Shown here: piece by piece, positions 9,387-18,254 of the stretch
Layout: each line of letters starts with the position of its first letter
Position numbering within the stretch: the stretch's first letter is position 1
Origin: Clostridiales bacterium
GTDB taxonomy: Bacteria; Bacillota; Clostridia; Lachnospirales; Lachnospiraceae
Length of the DNA: 64,000 nucleotides
Reading direction: 5' to 3'
NCBI GenBank assembly: GCA_021199255.1
Contig: JAJQIK010000081.1
Coordinates: 62,001-126,000, forward strand
The notes under the pieces: generated by a model
What the model saw: only the letters and a program-made list of their open reading frames with translations
Told to the model about the DNA's origin: nothing
Databases searched by the model: none
Made by a program: the position numbers and the translations under genes

Positions 9387-10592
9387 ATGAGGCGGAAAAT
9401 GAACGTTAAAAACGACAGGCTTGTCATGTACTTGCATGGCGGCAGCGGGAATCATGGCTGTGAGGCGATCGTCAACAGTACCTGCCATATGATAGAGGAT
9501 ATCCCGAAGCTTTTGGTCACCAACAGCGAGAAGGAAGACCGGTATTATTCGCTGGAGCCCTTATGCGATATCCTGCAGGAACGTAAGATCGCGGAGCATT
9601 TCTTTGCCCATGTCTGGTACTATGTATGGCGGCTGGTTTTTCAGGATCCGGAATCCTTTATGCGTTACCGCTTTAGGGATGTGCTGAAGAAGAATCTGGC
9701 GCCGCTCTACGTATCTGTGGGCGGCGATATGTACTGTTATGAATTGTCCAGGAAGGAAGCCATAGTGGCCAACAGCGCCTTTAACAGGGCGGGGGCGAAG
9801 ACTGTGCTGTGGGGCTGCTCCCTGGAACCGGATTTATTGAAGGAACCGGAGGTGGTTGCGGATATGAAGCGTTACGCCCTGATTACGCCCAGGGAATCCA
9901 TTACCGCCCAGGCGCTGCAGGAGGCGGGAGTGACGGATAATGTGAAGCTCTATCCCGATCCGGCGTTTTCCCTGCAGCCGGAAACAATAAGCCTGCCGGC
10001 CGGATTTCAGGAAGGGAATACGGTGGGGATTAATATCAGCCCCATGATTGTCCGCAATGAGACGACGGAGGGGATTACGCTCAGCAATTATAAAAAGCTG
10101 ATGGACTATATTTTGCAGACAACGGACAGCAGCGTTGCGTTAATTCCTCATGTGATGTGGAATTATAATGACGACAGGCTGACGCTTGCTGAGTTATATC
10201 AGGATTATCGGGAGAATGGCCGGGTAATCCTGTTTGAGGATATGTCCTGCCAGAAGTTAAAATATATTATTTCCCGGTGCAGGTTCTTTGTCGGGGCAAG
10301 AACCCACGCTACCATAGCGGCTTATTCCAGTATGGTGCCGACTCTGGTGGTGGGATATTCCGTGAAAGCCAGAGGGATCGCCAGAGATTTGTTTGGGACG
10401 GAGGAGCATTATGTGCTGCCTGTGCAGACCCTGTCGGAGCCGGAGGAGCTGGCAAAAGCCTATATCTGGATCACGGAGCGGGAAGAGCAGATTCGCGGCA
10501 GGCTGGAGCGGATCATGCCCGATTATTGTAAAAAGGCAGCGGAGGCGGGCGCAGAGCTTGCCGGGCTGTGGCGTGAGCTGCACAGGGCGTAA
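9387..10592 (+). CDS. Polysaccharide pyruvyl transferase family protein
   Basis: 401 aa matching the CsaB/WcaK pyruvyl transferase family. Landmarks are LHGGSGNHGCEAIVNS at the N-terminus, VSVGGDMYCYE near residue 110, TPRESITAQ, LYPDPAFSL and FVGARTHATIAAYSS near the C-terminus. Known members use phosphoenolpyruvate to put a ketal pyruvate on a sugar of a cell-surface glycan, giving negative charge or an S-layer anchor site. The gene follows the priming enzyme by 18 bases and precedes the flippase, so it probably decorates the lipid-linked repeat unit in the cytoplasm. ATG 9387 and ATG 9399 are both possible. Confidence 0.85.
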   Translation: MRRKMNVKNDRLVMYLHGGSGNHGCEAIVNSTCHMIEDIPKLLVTNSEKEDRYYSLEPLCDILQERKIAEHFFAHVWYYVWRLVFQDPESFMRYRFRDVLKKNLAPLYVSVGGDMYCYELSRKEAIVANSAFNRAGAKTVLWGCSLEPDLLKEPEVVADMKRYALITPRESITAQALQEAGVTDNVKLYPDPAFSLQPETISLPAGFQEGNTVGINISPMIVRNETTEGITLSNYKKLMDYILQTTDSSVALIPHVMWNYNDDRLTLAELYQDYRENGRVILFEDMSCQKLKYIISRCRFFVGARTHATIAAYSSMVPTLVVGYSVKARGIARDLFGTEEHYVLPVQTLSEPEELAKAYIWITEREEQIRGRLERIMPDYCKKAAEAGAELAGLWRELHRA

Positions 10593-10644
10593 TGCGGAGC
10601 CGGTACTATGCCGGAATGTGCGGATGAATATGGAAAGCGGTTAT

Positions 10645-12186
10645 ATGGGTAGAATACAACAGGCGGAAAAAAATATTATATTCGGTTATCTGAGTAATTT
10701 TGTGACTCTTCTGATGAATTTTATCCAGAGAACCGTTTTTATCTGGGTGCTTGGAAGGACGCTTCTGGGCGTCAACAGTATTTATACCGACGTGCTGAGC
10801 GTCCTGTCTTTGGCGGAGCTGGGGATTGGCACGGCATTGAATTACAGCCTGTATAAGCCTGTGGCCAATGGGGATATTGAGAAAATCAAGTCCTATATGC
10901 GCTTTTATAAGAGAGCGTACACGGCCATCGCGGTGGTTATTGCGGCTGCAGGGATCGCCATATCGCCGTTCTTGAAATATATCCTGAAAAATCCCGGCGA
11001 TTATTCCATGAGGGAGCTGACCATTTATTATTTCATTTTCCTGTTTAATACGGTCAGCACTTATTTTGTGGCATACAAATACAGCCTGACCAATGCGGAA
11101 CAGAAAAATTATATTCAGACCAATGTGACCACGATTACCAAGATCGCGACGGTGCTGGTGCAGATCGCGGTTCTGCTTACCACGGGCAATTTTTTGTTTT
11201 ATCTGCTGGCGCAGCTATTTGTGGAGCTGGCGCAGAAAATTTTTGTCAGCGTCTATCTGAACAGAAGATATCCCTATCTGCGGGAGAAAGATGTGCAGAA
11301 GCTGAGCAATGAAGAGACCAGGGCGGTGACAACCAAAACCAAGGCGCTGGTGCTTCACAAGATCGGCGATGTGGCCAGACTGCAGACAGATGCGATTATT
11401 ATCTCTTCTTTTGTGAATGTGGATACATCCGGCGTGGTAGCAAATTATACGTATATTATTACCTATGTAGGTAACTTTGTGAATGTTATTTTCAGCTCGG
11501 TGGTATCTGGCTTCGGTAATCTGGTGGCTACGGAATCCAGGGAAAAGCAGTATCAGGTCTTTAAGGTATATCGGTTCTTCGCCTGCTGGCTGTTCGGGTT
11601 TGGCGCGGTAGGCTTCTGGCATCTGCTGACTCCGTTGATCGGCGGTCTGTGGCTGGATGAAAGCTGGGTGGTCAGCGGCGTAGTGGTAACGCTGCTGGTG
11701 ATTGATTTTTATTTGAAGGGCGGGCGGAGCGTATTGGAGAATTTCAAAATCGCTGCCGGCGTCTTTGAGCAGGATCGATATCTGCCTTTAATACAGGGCG
11801 GCTTGAATTTAGCGCTCTCTATTGTGCTGGTGCAGAGGATCGGATTGGCGGGCGTTTATGTGGGTACGCTGGTATCCGGTATTTTAGCGAATTTGATCAG
11901 GCCGGTGATTATTTACCGGGTTTGCTTTGACAGGAAAGCGTGGGGGTATTTTGCGGATTCCCTGCGATACATGGCCGTGATCCTGGCGGTTGCGGCGGTG
12001 AATATACCTATCCGGCGTCTGGTGATGAGGGAAACCAATCTGCTGACCTTTGGGGCAATGGCGGTTATCATCAGCGTGATTTATAACAGCGTGTTCTTTC
12101 TGGCGTTTTGTAAGACGGAGGAGTTCGCATATCTGTGGGACGTGGCGGCCAGAAAGCTTCCCTTCCTGTCAAAACATAAGAGGTAA
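10645..12186 (+). CDS. Wzx-type polysaccharide flippase (MOP/MATE superfamily)
   Basis: 513 aa with about twelve to fourteen hydrophobic segments. The N-terminus, with NIIFGYLSNF, RTVFIWVLGRTLLGVNS and LSLAELGIGTALNYSLYKP, is characteristic of the Wzx-like flippases of Firmicutes capsule loci, which turn undecaprenyl-linked repeat units across the membrane. I chose ATG 10645 because family members begin a few residues before NIIFG and GGAAAG is about 8 bases upstream; ATGs at 10624 and 10630 are alternatives. The longer open frame upstream overlaps the pyruvyl transferase and is not used. It partners with one of the two Wzy-like proteins. Confidence 0.87.
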   Translation: MGRIQQAEKNIIFGYLSNFVTLLMNFIQRTVFIWVLGRTLLGVNSIYTDVLSVLSLAELGIGTALNYSLYKPVANGDIEKIKSYMRFYKRAYTAIAVVIAAAGIAISPFLKYILKNPGDYSMRELTIYYFIFLFNTVSTYFVAYKYSLTNAEQKNYIQTNVTTITKIATVLVQIAVLLTTGNFLFYLLAQLFVELAQKIFVSVYLNRRYPYLREKDVQKLSNEETRAVTTKTKALVLHKIGDVARLQTDAIIISSFVNVDTSGVVANYTYIITYVGNFVNVIFSSVVSGFGNLVATESREKQYQVFKVYRFFACWLFGFGAVGFWHLLTPLIGGLWLDESWVVSGVVVTLLVIDFYLKGGRSVLENFKIAAGVFEQDRYLPLIQGGLNLALSIVLVQRIGLAGVYVGTLVSGILANLIRPVIIYRVCFDRKAWGYFADSLRYMAVILAVAAVNIPIRRLVMRETNLLTFGAMAVIISVIYNSVFFLAFCKTEEFAYLWDVAARKLPFLSKHKR

Positions 12187-12221
12187 TTGCGAAAGGAAGA
12201 ATATAGAAGGGAACGAAGCCT

Positions 12222-13358
12222 ATGGAAAAAACAGCTTTGATAGAAACCGCGTGTAAGGATTTGATGAGCTATGGCGTCTGGGATGGAAAGACCAGATTAA
12301 AACGAGGCGTCAAAAAATATCTGCTGCACAGGGAGGCTGGGGCTGAGGATTTGATTTTCTGGCCCACAGGGCTTCTGGCACATGGGCTGTGGAGCTGTAG
12401 GGCGGAGATTCTAAACGCTTTGGCGGGTTCGGACGGTAAGGAACCGAATGAGGACGATTTATGGGCTGGGAGACAACTGCTGGCCGATATCGAGGAGGCG
12501 CTGGCCGCTTATTATAGCAGATGGAGAAGGAAAGGAATGTCCGTTTTTTATCTGGATGATTTGCTTGCCGGGGAAACGATTCTCTCTGTTTTCGAGGAAA
12601 ATTGGAAGCCGGGGGAGGATTCTCAGGGAACTGAAAGCTGCGTTGGTTTTACAAGGGAGCAGTGCGTGGCGGCTCTGGACAGGCTGACGTCCTATGTCCA
12701 AAGCTATCCCCAGAATGAGACGGGGAGCTTTCCTTACCGCGCGTATCAGCAAAACGGCCGCGTTTTTGCGGACGGCGTCGGGCTTGCCTGTCCCTTCCTT
12801 TATCGGTATGGCATAACGTTTGGCCAACAGGAATATTTGGAATTGGCTGTGAAACAAATTGTGAATTTCTTGGCATACGGTATGGATACCGCTACCGGGC
12901 TGCCATATCATGGATATGATGCGGCTGATGGATGTAAATACGGCGTTATCGGCTGGGGGCGGGCTGTTGGCTGGCTGCTGCGGGGCATGGCGGCGTGCGT
13001 GCGCTCGGAGTATGGCAGAGAACGGCTTGCGGGACCGTATCGGGACTTGATCGACGCCGCGTTGGCTTATCAGCGTAAGGACGGCTGTTTTTCCTGGCAG
13101 CTGCAGGCGTTGGACGGCCCGGCGGACACCTCCGCCGCAGGGATGATCTGCGTGGCGTTAAAACAGGGGATAGAACTTGGGATTCTGACAAAGGATTGCT
13201 ATGGTCAGGCGTTACAGGCAGGCAGGAGCGCTATCGAAAGATTCATAAAGGACGGCAGAGTGTACCAGTGCTCAGGAGAATGTCTGGATTTTGCCCAGTA
13301 CCCTCAGAGATACGGCGCTTATCCATGGGCGTTGGGACCGGCGCTGGAGACGCTTTGA
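12222..13358 (+). CDS. Glycoside hydrolase family 88/105-like protein
   Basis: 378 aa, six-hairpin (alpha6/alpha6) type. RVFADGVGLACPFLYRYG carries an Asp (D184) at the place of the catalytic Asp of unsaturated rhamnogalacturonyl hydrolases such as YteR, and YHGYD followed by GVIGWGRAVGWLLRGM matches the second family landmark. GH88/GH105 enzymes cleave unsaturated uronic acids left by lyases. There is no signal peptide, so it should be cytoplasmic. Its place between Wzx and Wzy is odd for a degradative enzyme; it may edit or trim uronic-acid-containing intermediates, or the fold may have been reused. Function is inferred from family only. Confidence 0.72.
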   Translation: MEKTALIETACKDLMSYGVWDGKTRLKRGVKKYLLHREAGAEDLIFWPTGLLAHGLWSCRAEILNALAGSDGKEPNEDDLWAGRQLLADIEEALAAYYSRWRRKGMSVFYLDDLLAGETILSVFEENWKPGEDSQGTESCVGFTREQCVAALDRLTSYVQSYPQNETGSFPYRAYQQNGRVFADGVGLACPFLYRYGITFGQQEYLELAVKQIVNFLAYGMDTATGLPYHGYDAADGCKYGVIGWGRAVGWLLRGMAACVRSEYGRERLAGPYRDLIDAALAYQRKDGCFSWQLQALDGPADTSAAGMICVALKQGIELGILTKDCYGQALQAGRSAIERFIKDGRVYQCSGECLDFAQYPQRYGAYPWALGPALETL

Positions 13359-13383
13359 TAAAGGATTTGGAAAGAGTGGAGCA

Positions 13384-15018
13384 ATGAAGGAAAAGATTGG
13401 GAGAATCGGAAAAGAACACAGCCTGAACGCAGCCTGGGAGGAAGTGTGTTATTTCGGCTTTTTTATCCTGCTGTCTGTGGCCAAAGGACTGGGCTTTTAT
13501 GAGGGTCAGAAGCTGTTTGCGCTGTTGGTGGCTCCGGCGCTGGTTTTAGGCTTTGCCAAGCTGGTAATTTCCTCTTATACGAGGCGGCAGGCTGTTGCGG
13601 TCTTAGCCATACTGGTAATTACGGCTATCGTATATTATAATTCCCGGGAACTGGGGATTGTGTTTCTTGCGCTGACAGTGCTTGGCATGAAAAATATCTC
13701 GGTGGAGAAGGTTTTTCATGTGGGTTTGTGGGTCTGGTCGGGGTGCGCCCTAGCGTTGAGCGTCTTTTCCTTTTTCCGCTTAGAGCATACGATATACAGA
13801 GTCCACTCCAAGCTGGGGCTGGGACATATTTTTCGTTGGAGCCTGGGCTTTACCCACCCTAATATTCTGCATATTACCTATCTGGCATTGTGCGCGTTTA
13901 TTTTATATGAATTGGGCGAAGGCTATCGGCTGAAGCATTTCCTGTATCTTATGGTGGGAAATGTGCTGGTTTTCTTATATTCTGTCAGCTACACAGGCTT
14001 CGGCATTGTGGCGGTTCTCCTGGCGGGCTGCCTGTATGTGCGGATCAGGCCGCGGTTTTGCATGGCGGAAAAGCTTCTGGCGAATCTGGTTCTGCCGGTG
14101 TGTCTGGTACTTTCTTTTGTGCTGCCGAAGCTTCTGTATGATAATCCTATCTGCCATAAGGTACAATATCTGAATTATCTTTTGAATACCAGAATCTGGC
14201 TTGCCGATCAGTTTCTGGTACCGGAATATATGAGCTGGTTTGGCGTAAACACATCGCAGGTAGTCAATTCCACCATGACGCTGGACAATTCCTATGTATG
14301 GGGGTACATCAATTTTGGGCTGATTCCTTTTGCCGTTATCATGCTGGGGTATTTCGCCCTGTTATTTTATGATACCCATAAGCAGAAGACGAGGGAGATG
14401 GTGATTACTGTGTGTTTTCTGGGCGCAGGCTGGACGGAGCCGCTTCTGTTTAATACCTCTTTCAAGAATCTTACCCTGGTTTTTCTGGGCGCGCTTTTGT
14501 TTATCCAGAAAGAAGACGCAAGGCAATACCGTCTGTTCCCCAGGGGGGGAAGCACGATTGCCATTCCCTTTGCGGGGCTGCCGGATTTTGTATACAGCGA
14601 AGCAAAGAAGCTCTGGCTATCCCATAGGAAGAAGCTGGCAGTGTGGGCGGCGGCAGGCGCCATGCTGGGGGCGGCGTTGTGCGGCGCCATTCATGAGGAA
14701 CCGGAGGGATATGTGGTGCAGCGGTTTTATACCGACGGGCTGGAAGAAACTTCTGTTTATTTAGAGAGCGAGGACGATCCTGCCTATGAAGGCTACCGGG
14801 TCATGAATTATCAGGACGCCGACACCCCCATGCAGATTGTGGCGGGCAAGGCGGTGCGATTAGAAACCGTCCGCTATTATGTCGGAAGCATTTTGATAGG
14901 CGGGCTGGCAGGGATTGTGTCAGGCATGGTGTATGTGAGCAGGCAGAAAGTGGGGAGAGGCTGTAAGAAGGCGGACAATGGGGGGATTGGCCAAAGGAAA
15001 GGCTGTGTAGGAAGATGA
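13384..15018 (+). CDS. Wzy-like polysaccharide polymerase, second copy, with C-terminal extension
   Basis: 544 aa. About ten hydrophobic segments occupy residues 15-430, including FRWSLGFTHPNILHI, the His-Pro-Asn signature that O-antigen polymerase-like proteins often carry. After that, residues about 420-544 form an extra region: a hydrophobic segment (LAVWAAAGAMLGAALCG), about 65 polar residues rich in Glu, Asp and Tyr, then another hydrophobic segment (SILIGGLAGIVSGMVYV), which resembles the extracytoplasmic loop between two membrane helices of Wzz-like chain-length proteins. ATG 13384 has GGAG just upstream. The stop overlaps the next gene's ATG (ATGA). Confidence 0.76.
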   Translation: MKEKIGRIGKEHSLNAAWEEVCYFGFFILLSVAKGLGFYEGQKLFALLVAPALVLGFAKLVISSYTRRQAVAVLAILVITAIVYYNSRELGIVFLALTVLGMKNISVEKVFHVGLWVWSGCALALSVFSFFRLEHTIYRVHSKLGLGHIFRWSLGFTHPNILHITYLALCAFILYELGEGYRLKHFLYLMVGNVLVFLYSVSYTGFGIVAVLLAGCLYVRIRPRFCMAEKLLANLVLPVCLVLSFVLPKLLYDNPICHKVQYLNYLLNTRIWLADQFLVPEYMSWFGVNTSQVVNSTMTLDNSYVWGYINFGLIPFAVIMLGYFALLFYDTHKQKTREMVITVCFLGAGWTEPLLFNTSFKNLTLVFLGALLFIQKEDARQYRLFPRGGSTIAIPFAGLPDFVYSEAKKLWLSHRKKLAVWAAAGAMLGAALCGAIHEEPEGYVVQRFYTDGLEETSVYLESEDDPAYEGYRVMNYQDADTPMQIVAGKAVRLETVRYYVGSILIGGLAGIVSGMVYVSRQKVGRGCKKADNGGIGQRKGCVGR

Positions 15019-16976
15019 ATCAGGAGCTGCAATATTGTGAAATCTTAAAAACGAATATTAATGTCACGGACATGGGGAAAACCGTTTCTTATATTATGGA
15101 AAATCTGGAGCGGTTAAGGGGGGATTATATCTGCGTCTCTAATGTGCACACCACGGTGATGGCTTATCGCGACCCGGAATACCGGAAGGTACAGAATGGG
15201 GGCGCTATGGCGCTGCCGGACGGGCAGCCCCTGTCCATTGTCAGCCGTTTCAGAGGCTATCCGCAGGCACAGCGCGTGCCGGGGCCAGATCTGATGCCCG
15301 CCATTTTAAAGCTGTCTGAAAAAAAGGGGTACAAGCATTATTTCTATGGCGGTACAGAACAAACGCTGGCGGAGCTGAAAAAGAAAACGCTGCAAAGATA
15401 TCCCGGGCTGCAGATTGCGGGAATGTATTCCCCACCCTTTCGCAGGCTGACGGAGGAAGAGGATGCAGAAATAACCCGCCGGATAAATGAGAGCGGAGCC
15501 GATTTTATCTGGGTGGCGCTGGGGGCGCCGAAGCAGGAAAACTGGATGTATGCCCATCGAAATCGGGTGAACGGCCTGATGATCGGCGTGGGAGCCGCTT
15601 TTGATTTCCTGGCGGGTACTACGAAGCGGGCGCCTATGTGGATGCAGAAGCTGTGTATGGAATGGCTGTATCGTATCACTCAGGATCCCAGACGAATGAC
15701 GCCCCGTTATCTGAATACGAACTTCGCCTTTCTCTATTATGTGCATCAGGAGAACCGCGCGCTGCGGAAACGGAAAGAGAAGCGCATGCTGCCTGACGGT
15801 AAAAGAAGCGCCGCTTTGGGACAAGAGGAAAAGCTGCGGATTGCCATGATCGGCCATAAGCGGATTCCTTCCAGAGAGGGCGGGGTGGAGATCGTGGTGG
15901 AGGAGCTGGCGGTGCGTATGGCGGCGCTGGGACACAGAGTGGACGCCTATAACAGGTTTGGGCACCATGTGTCAGGGAAGAAGTATGACCAGGAATATGG
16001 CTGGAAGGGGAGAAAGTATTATCAGGGAGTCCGGGTTTATATTGTCCCTACGTTCAGGCGCAGCAGCCTGAATGCCATTGTATACGCCTTTTTTGCCACG
16101 GTCAGGGCTTTGTTTGGCAAGTATGACGTACTGCATTACCACGCGGAGGGATCCTGCGCCATGCTGTGGCTGCCGAAGCTGTTTCGCAGAAAAATTGTGG
16201 TCACGATCCACGGACTGGACTGGCAGAGGGCTAAATGGGGCAATCTGGCGTCCTTTGTGATTAAATTCGGCGAGAAGATGGCGGCGGAATACGCAGATGA
16301 AATTATTGTGTTGTCTGAGAATGTGAAGCGGTATTTTGCGGATACTTATCAAAGGGAGGTTACCTATATTCCCAACGGCGTTAACAGACCTCAAATATGC
16401 CCTCCGGAGATGATTAGGGAGAAGTATGGGCTGGAGAAGGACGGATATTTTCTGTTTCTGGCCAGAATTGTGCCGGAGAAGGGGCTGCACTATTTGATAG
16501 AGGCATTTGAAAAGATTGATACGGATAAAAAGCTGGTCATTGCGGGCGGCAACAGCCAGGCACTGGAGTATATGGAGCGGATTCATCAGATGGCGGCGAA
16601 GGATCAGCGGATTATTATGACCGATTTCGTACAGGGGCAGATGCTGGAGGAATTGTACTCCAACGCCTATGCTTTTATACTGCCCAGCGATGTGGAAGGA
16701 ATGGCGCTGAGCCTTTTGGAAGCCATGAGCTATGGGAAATGCTGTCTGGTCAGCGATATCTGTGAAAACACGGAGGTGACGGAGGATAAGGCGCTGACCT
16801 TTCATAAGGGCGATTCGTCGGATTTGCAGCGTCAGATGGAATTTATGCTGGCACACCCGGAGAAGGTCAGGGAATATGCGGATCAAAGCGCCGATTTTAT
16901 CTGTGGTAAATATGACTGGGATGAAGTGGTGGATAAGACGCTGGAGCTCTATCGCAGATGCTGCCGGAAAGGTTGA
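15015..16976 (+). CDS. Fused bifunctional glycosyltransferase: WecG/TagA/CpsF (GT26) plus GT4
   Basis: 653 aa in one uninterrupted frame. Residues about 1-245 are a complete GT26 domain: VSNVHTTVMAYRDPEYR, LPDGQPL with the likely catalytic D69, VPGPDLM, GAPKQENWM (170-178) and GVGAAFDFLAGTTKRAP (191-207). A charged linker at about 248-272 leads into a GT4 domain from about 274: MIGHKRIPSREGGVEIVVEE (the DUF1972-type loop of CpsF/rhamnosyltransferase-like enzymes), VVTIHGLDWQRAKWG, VPEKGLHYL and SDVEGMALSLLEAMSYG. Standalone GT26 enzymes add N-acetylmannosamine or its uronate as second sugar on the lipid carrier, so this protein may add two consecutive sugars. Confidence 0.88.
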   Translation: MNQELQYCEILKTNINVTDMGKTVSYIMENLERLRGDYICVSNVHTTVMAYRDPEYRKVQNGGAMALPDGQPLSIVSRFRGYPQAQRVPGPDLMPAILKLSEKKGYKHYFYGGTEQTLAELKKKTLQRYPGLQIAGMYSPPFRRLTEEEDAEITRRINESGADFIWVALGAPKQENWMYAHRNRVNGLMIGVGAAFDFLAGTTKRAPMWMQKLCMEWLYRITQDPRRMTPRYLNTNFAFLYYVHQENRALRKRKEKRMLPDGKRSAALGQEEKLRIAMIGHKRIPSREGGVEIVVEELAVRMAALGHRVDAYNRFGHHVSGKKYDQEYGWKGRKYYQGVRVYIVPTFRRSSLNAIVYAFFATVRALFGKYDVLHYHAEGSCAMLWLPKLFRRKIVVTIHGLDWQRAKWGNLASFVIKFGEKMAAEYADEIIVLSENVKRYFADTYQREVTYIPNGVNRPQICPPEMIREKYGLEKDGYFLFLARIVPEKGLHYLIEAFEKIDTDKKLVIAGGNSQALEYMERIHQMAAKDQRIIMTDFVQGQMLEELYSNAYAFILPSDVEGMALSLLEAMSYGKCCLVSDICENTEVTEDKALTFHKGDSSDLQRQMEFMLAHPEKVREYADQSADFICGKYDWDEVVDKTLELYRRCCRKG

Positions 16977-16979
16977 ACG

Positions 16980-18224
16980 ATGAAAATTTTAATGGTGAAC
17001 AAGTTCCTTTACCCTAACGGCGGGTCGGAAACCTATATCTTTAAGCTGGGGGCGCAATTGCAGAAGGAAGGGCATGAGGTACAGTATTTCGGTATGGAGC
17101 ATCAGGGCAGAATCGTGGGAAATCACGCAGAGTGCTATACCTCCGATCTGGATTTTCATAACGGCAGGCTGCGGAAGCTGCTCTATCCCTTTCGTATTAT
17201 TTATTCCGGCGAGGCGAAGAAAAAGCTTACGGTTGTGCTGAAGGATTTCCAGCCGGACGTGGTGCATTTAAATAATATCAATTTTCAACTGACGCCTTCC
17301 GTGATCTATGCGGTGCGCAATTATGAGAAAAAAACAGGGAAACGGATTAAGCTGGTGTTTACGGCGCATGATTATCAGTGGGTATGCCCGAATCATATGA
17401 TGAGGATTCCGGCCACCGGCGAGAGCTGCTTCGCCTGCCGCGGCGGCAATTTTATGCAATGTACGAAAAACCGCTGTATTCATAATTCGAGGGTCAGGAG
17501 CTTACTGGGCTCCCTTGAGGCCGGCTTGTACGATCGGCTTAAGACTTACGCTATGGTAGACGTCATTATCTGTCCCAGCGCATTTATGAAAAAACAGTTG
17601 GATACCAATCCCGTCCTGGCGGGAAAAACAATCCTGCTGCGTAATTTCATAGAAGGAGCTGCGGAAAATGGCGCGTCTTTGGAGAAAGGACAGGAGAAGA
17701 AAGGGACGGAGGGACAGGACAACAAAAAGGATTATGTGATTTATTTCGGACGGTTTTCGGAGGAGAAGGGAACAAAGACGCTGCTGGCCGCCTGTAGGGC
17801 GCTTCCCTGGATTCCCTTTATTTTTGCTGGTACGGGTCCTTTGGAGGAGCAGGTGAATCAGGTGGAAAATATAGAGAACCGCGGTTTTGTGACGGGAGAT
17901 GCGCTGCGCAGGCTGATCGCAGAGGCAAGGTTCAGCGTTTATCCTTCCGAGTGGTATGAGAATTGCCCCTTTTCCATTATGGAATCTCAACTGTATGGGA
18001 CGCCGGTGCTGGCCTCTGATTTAGGCGGGGCGCCGGAGCTGGTGCAGGCGGGGAGGACCGGGGAGCTTTTCCGCGGCGGCGACGGGGAAGAGTTGACGGC
18101 GCATATCCGCGATCTGTGGGAGCAGCCGGAATTATGCAGACAATACAGCCGGAACTGTAAAGAGATAAATTTTGACACAGTAGAAGTATATTGTGGTAAA
18201 ATATTAGAGATTTATAAAGCATAA
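16980..18224 (+). CDS. Glycosyltransferase family 4
   Basis: 414 aa. The N-terminus MKILMVNKFLYPNGGSETYI is the classic GT4 opening. HDYQWVCPNHMM near residue 130, followed by a cysteine-rich insert (CFACRGG, CTKNRC) at about 145-165, is typical of a GT4 subgroup found in Firmicutes and Bacteroides glycan loci; the cysteines may bind metal. The C-terminal donor-binding part has FGRFSEEKGTKTLL and SEWYENCPFSIMESQLYG. A low-complexity Lys/Gly/Glu linker (about 229-245) separates the two Rossmann domains. It starts 3 bases after the fused GT26-GT4 gene. Confidence 0.88.
   Translation: MKILMVNKFLYPNGGSETYIFKLGAQLQKEGHEVQYFGMEHQGRIVGNHAECYTSDLDFHNGRLRKLLYPFRIIYSGEAKKKLTVVLKDFQPDVVHLNNINFQLTPSVIYAVRNYEKKTGKRIKLVFTAHDYQWVCPNHMMRIPATGESCFACRGGNFMQCTKNRCIHNSRVRSLLGSLEAGLYDRLKTYAMVDVIICPSAFMKKQLDTNPVLAGKTILLRNFIEGAAENGASLEKGQEKKGTEGQDNKKDYVIYFGRFSEEKGTKTLLAACRALPWIPFIFAGTGPLEEQVNQVENIENRGFVTGDALRRLIAEARFSVYPSEWYENCPFSIMESQLYGTPVLASDLGGAPELVQAGRTGELFRGGDGEELTAHIRDLWEQPELCRQYSRNCKEINFDTVEVYCGKILEIYKA
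18172..18202 (+). promoter_or_regulatory. Possible promoter upstream of the radical SAM gene
   Basis: A perfect TTGACA at 18172-18177 is followed after 19 bases by TAAAAT at 18197-18202, inside the end of the upstream GT4 gene. The spacer is longer than ideal, so strength is uncertain. It would give a leader of about 45 bases before ATG 18255, which has a clear AAGGAGG. Confidence 0.35.
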
Positions 18225-18254
18225 CGTAAAACCAGATTTCAAGGAGGACGCTGT

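Noticed and set aside
10393-10644. Upstream extension of the Wzx frame
   Set aside because: It overlaps the pyruvyl transferase by about 200 bases, the encoded residues are Arg/Ser/Cys-rich and the family starts just before NIIFG.
15972-16886. Long minus-strand open frame (about 304 codons) opposite the GT4 half of the fused transferase
   Set aside because: Antisense to conserved motifs, no start signal, no recognisable domain.
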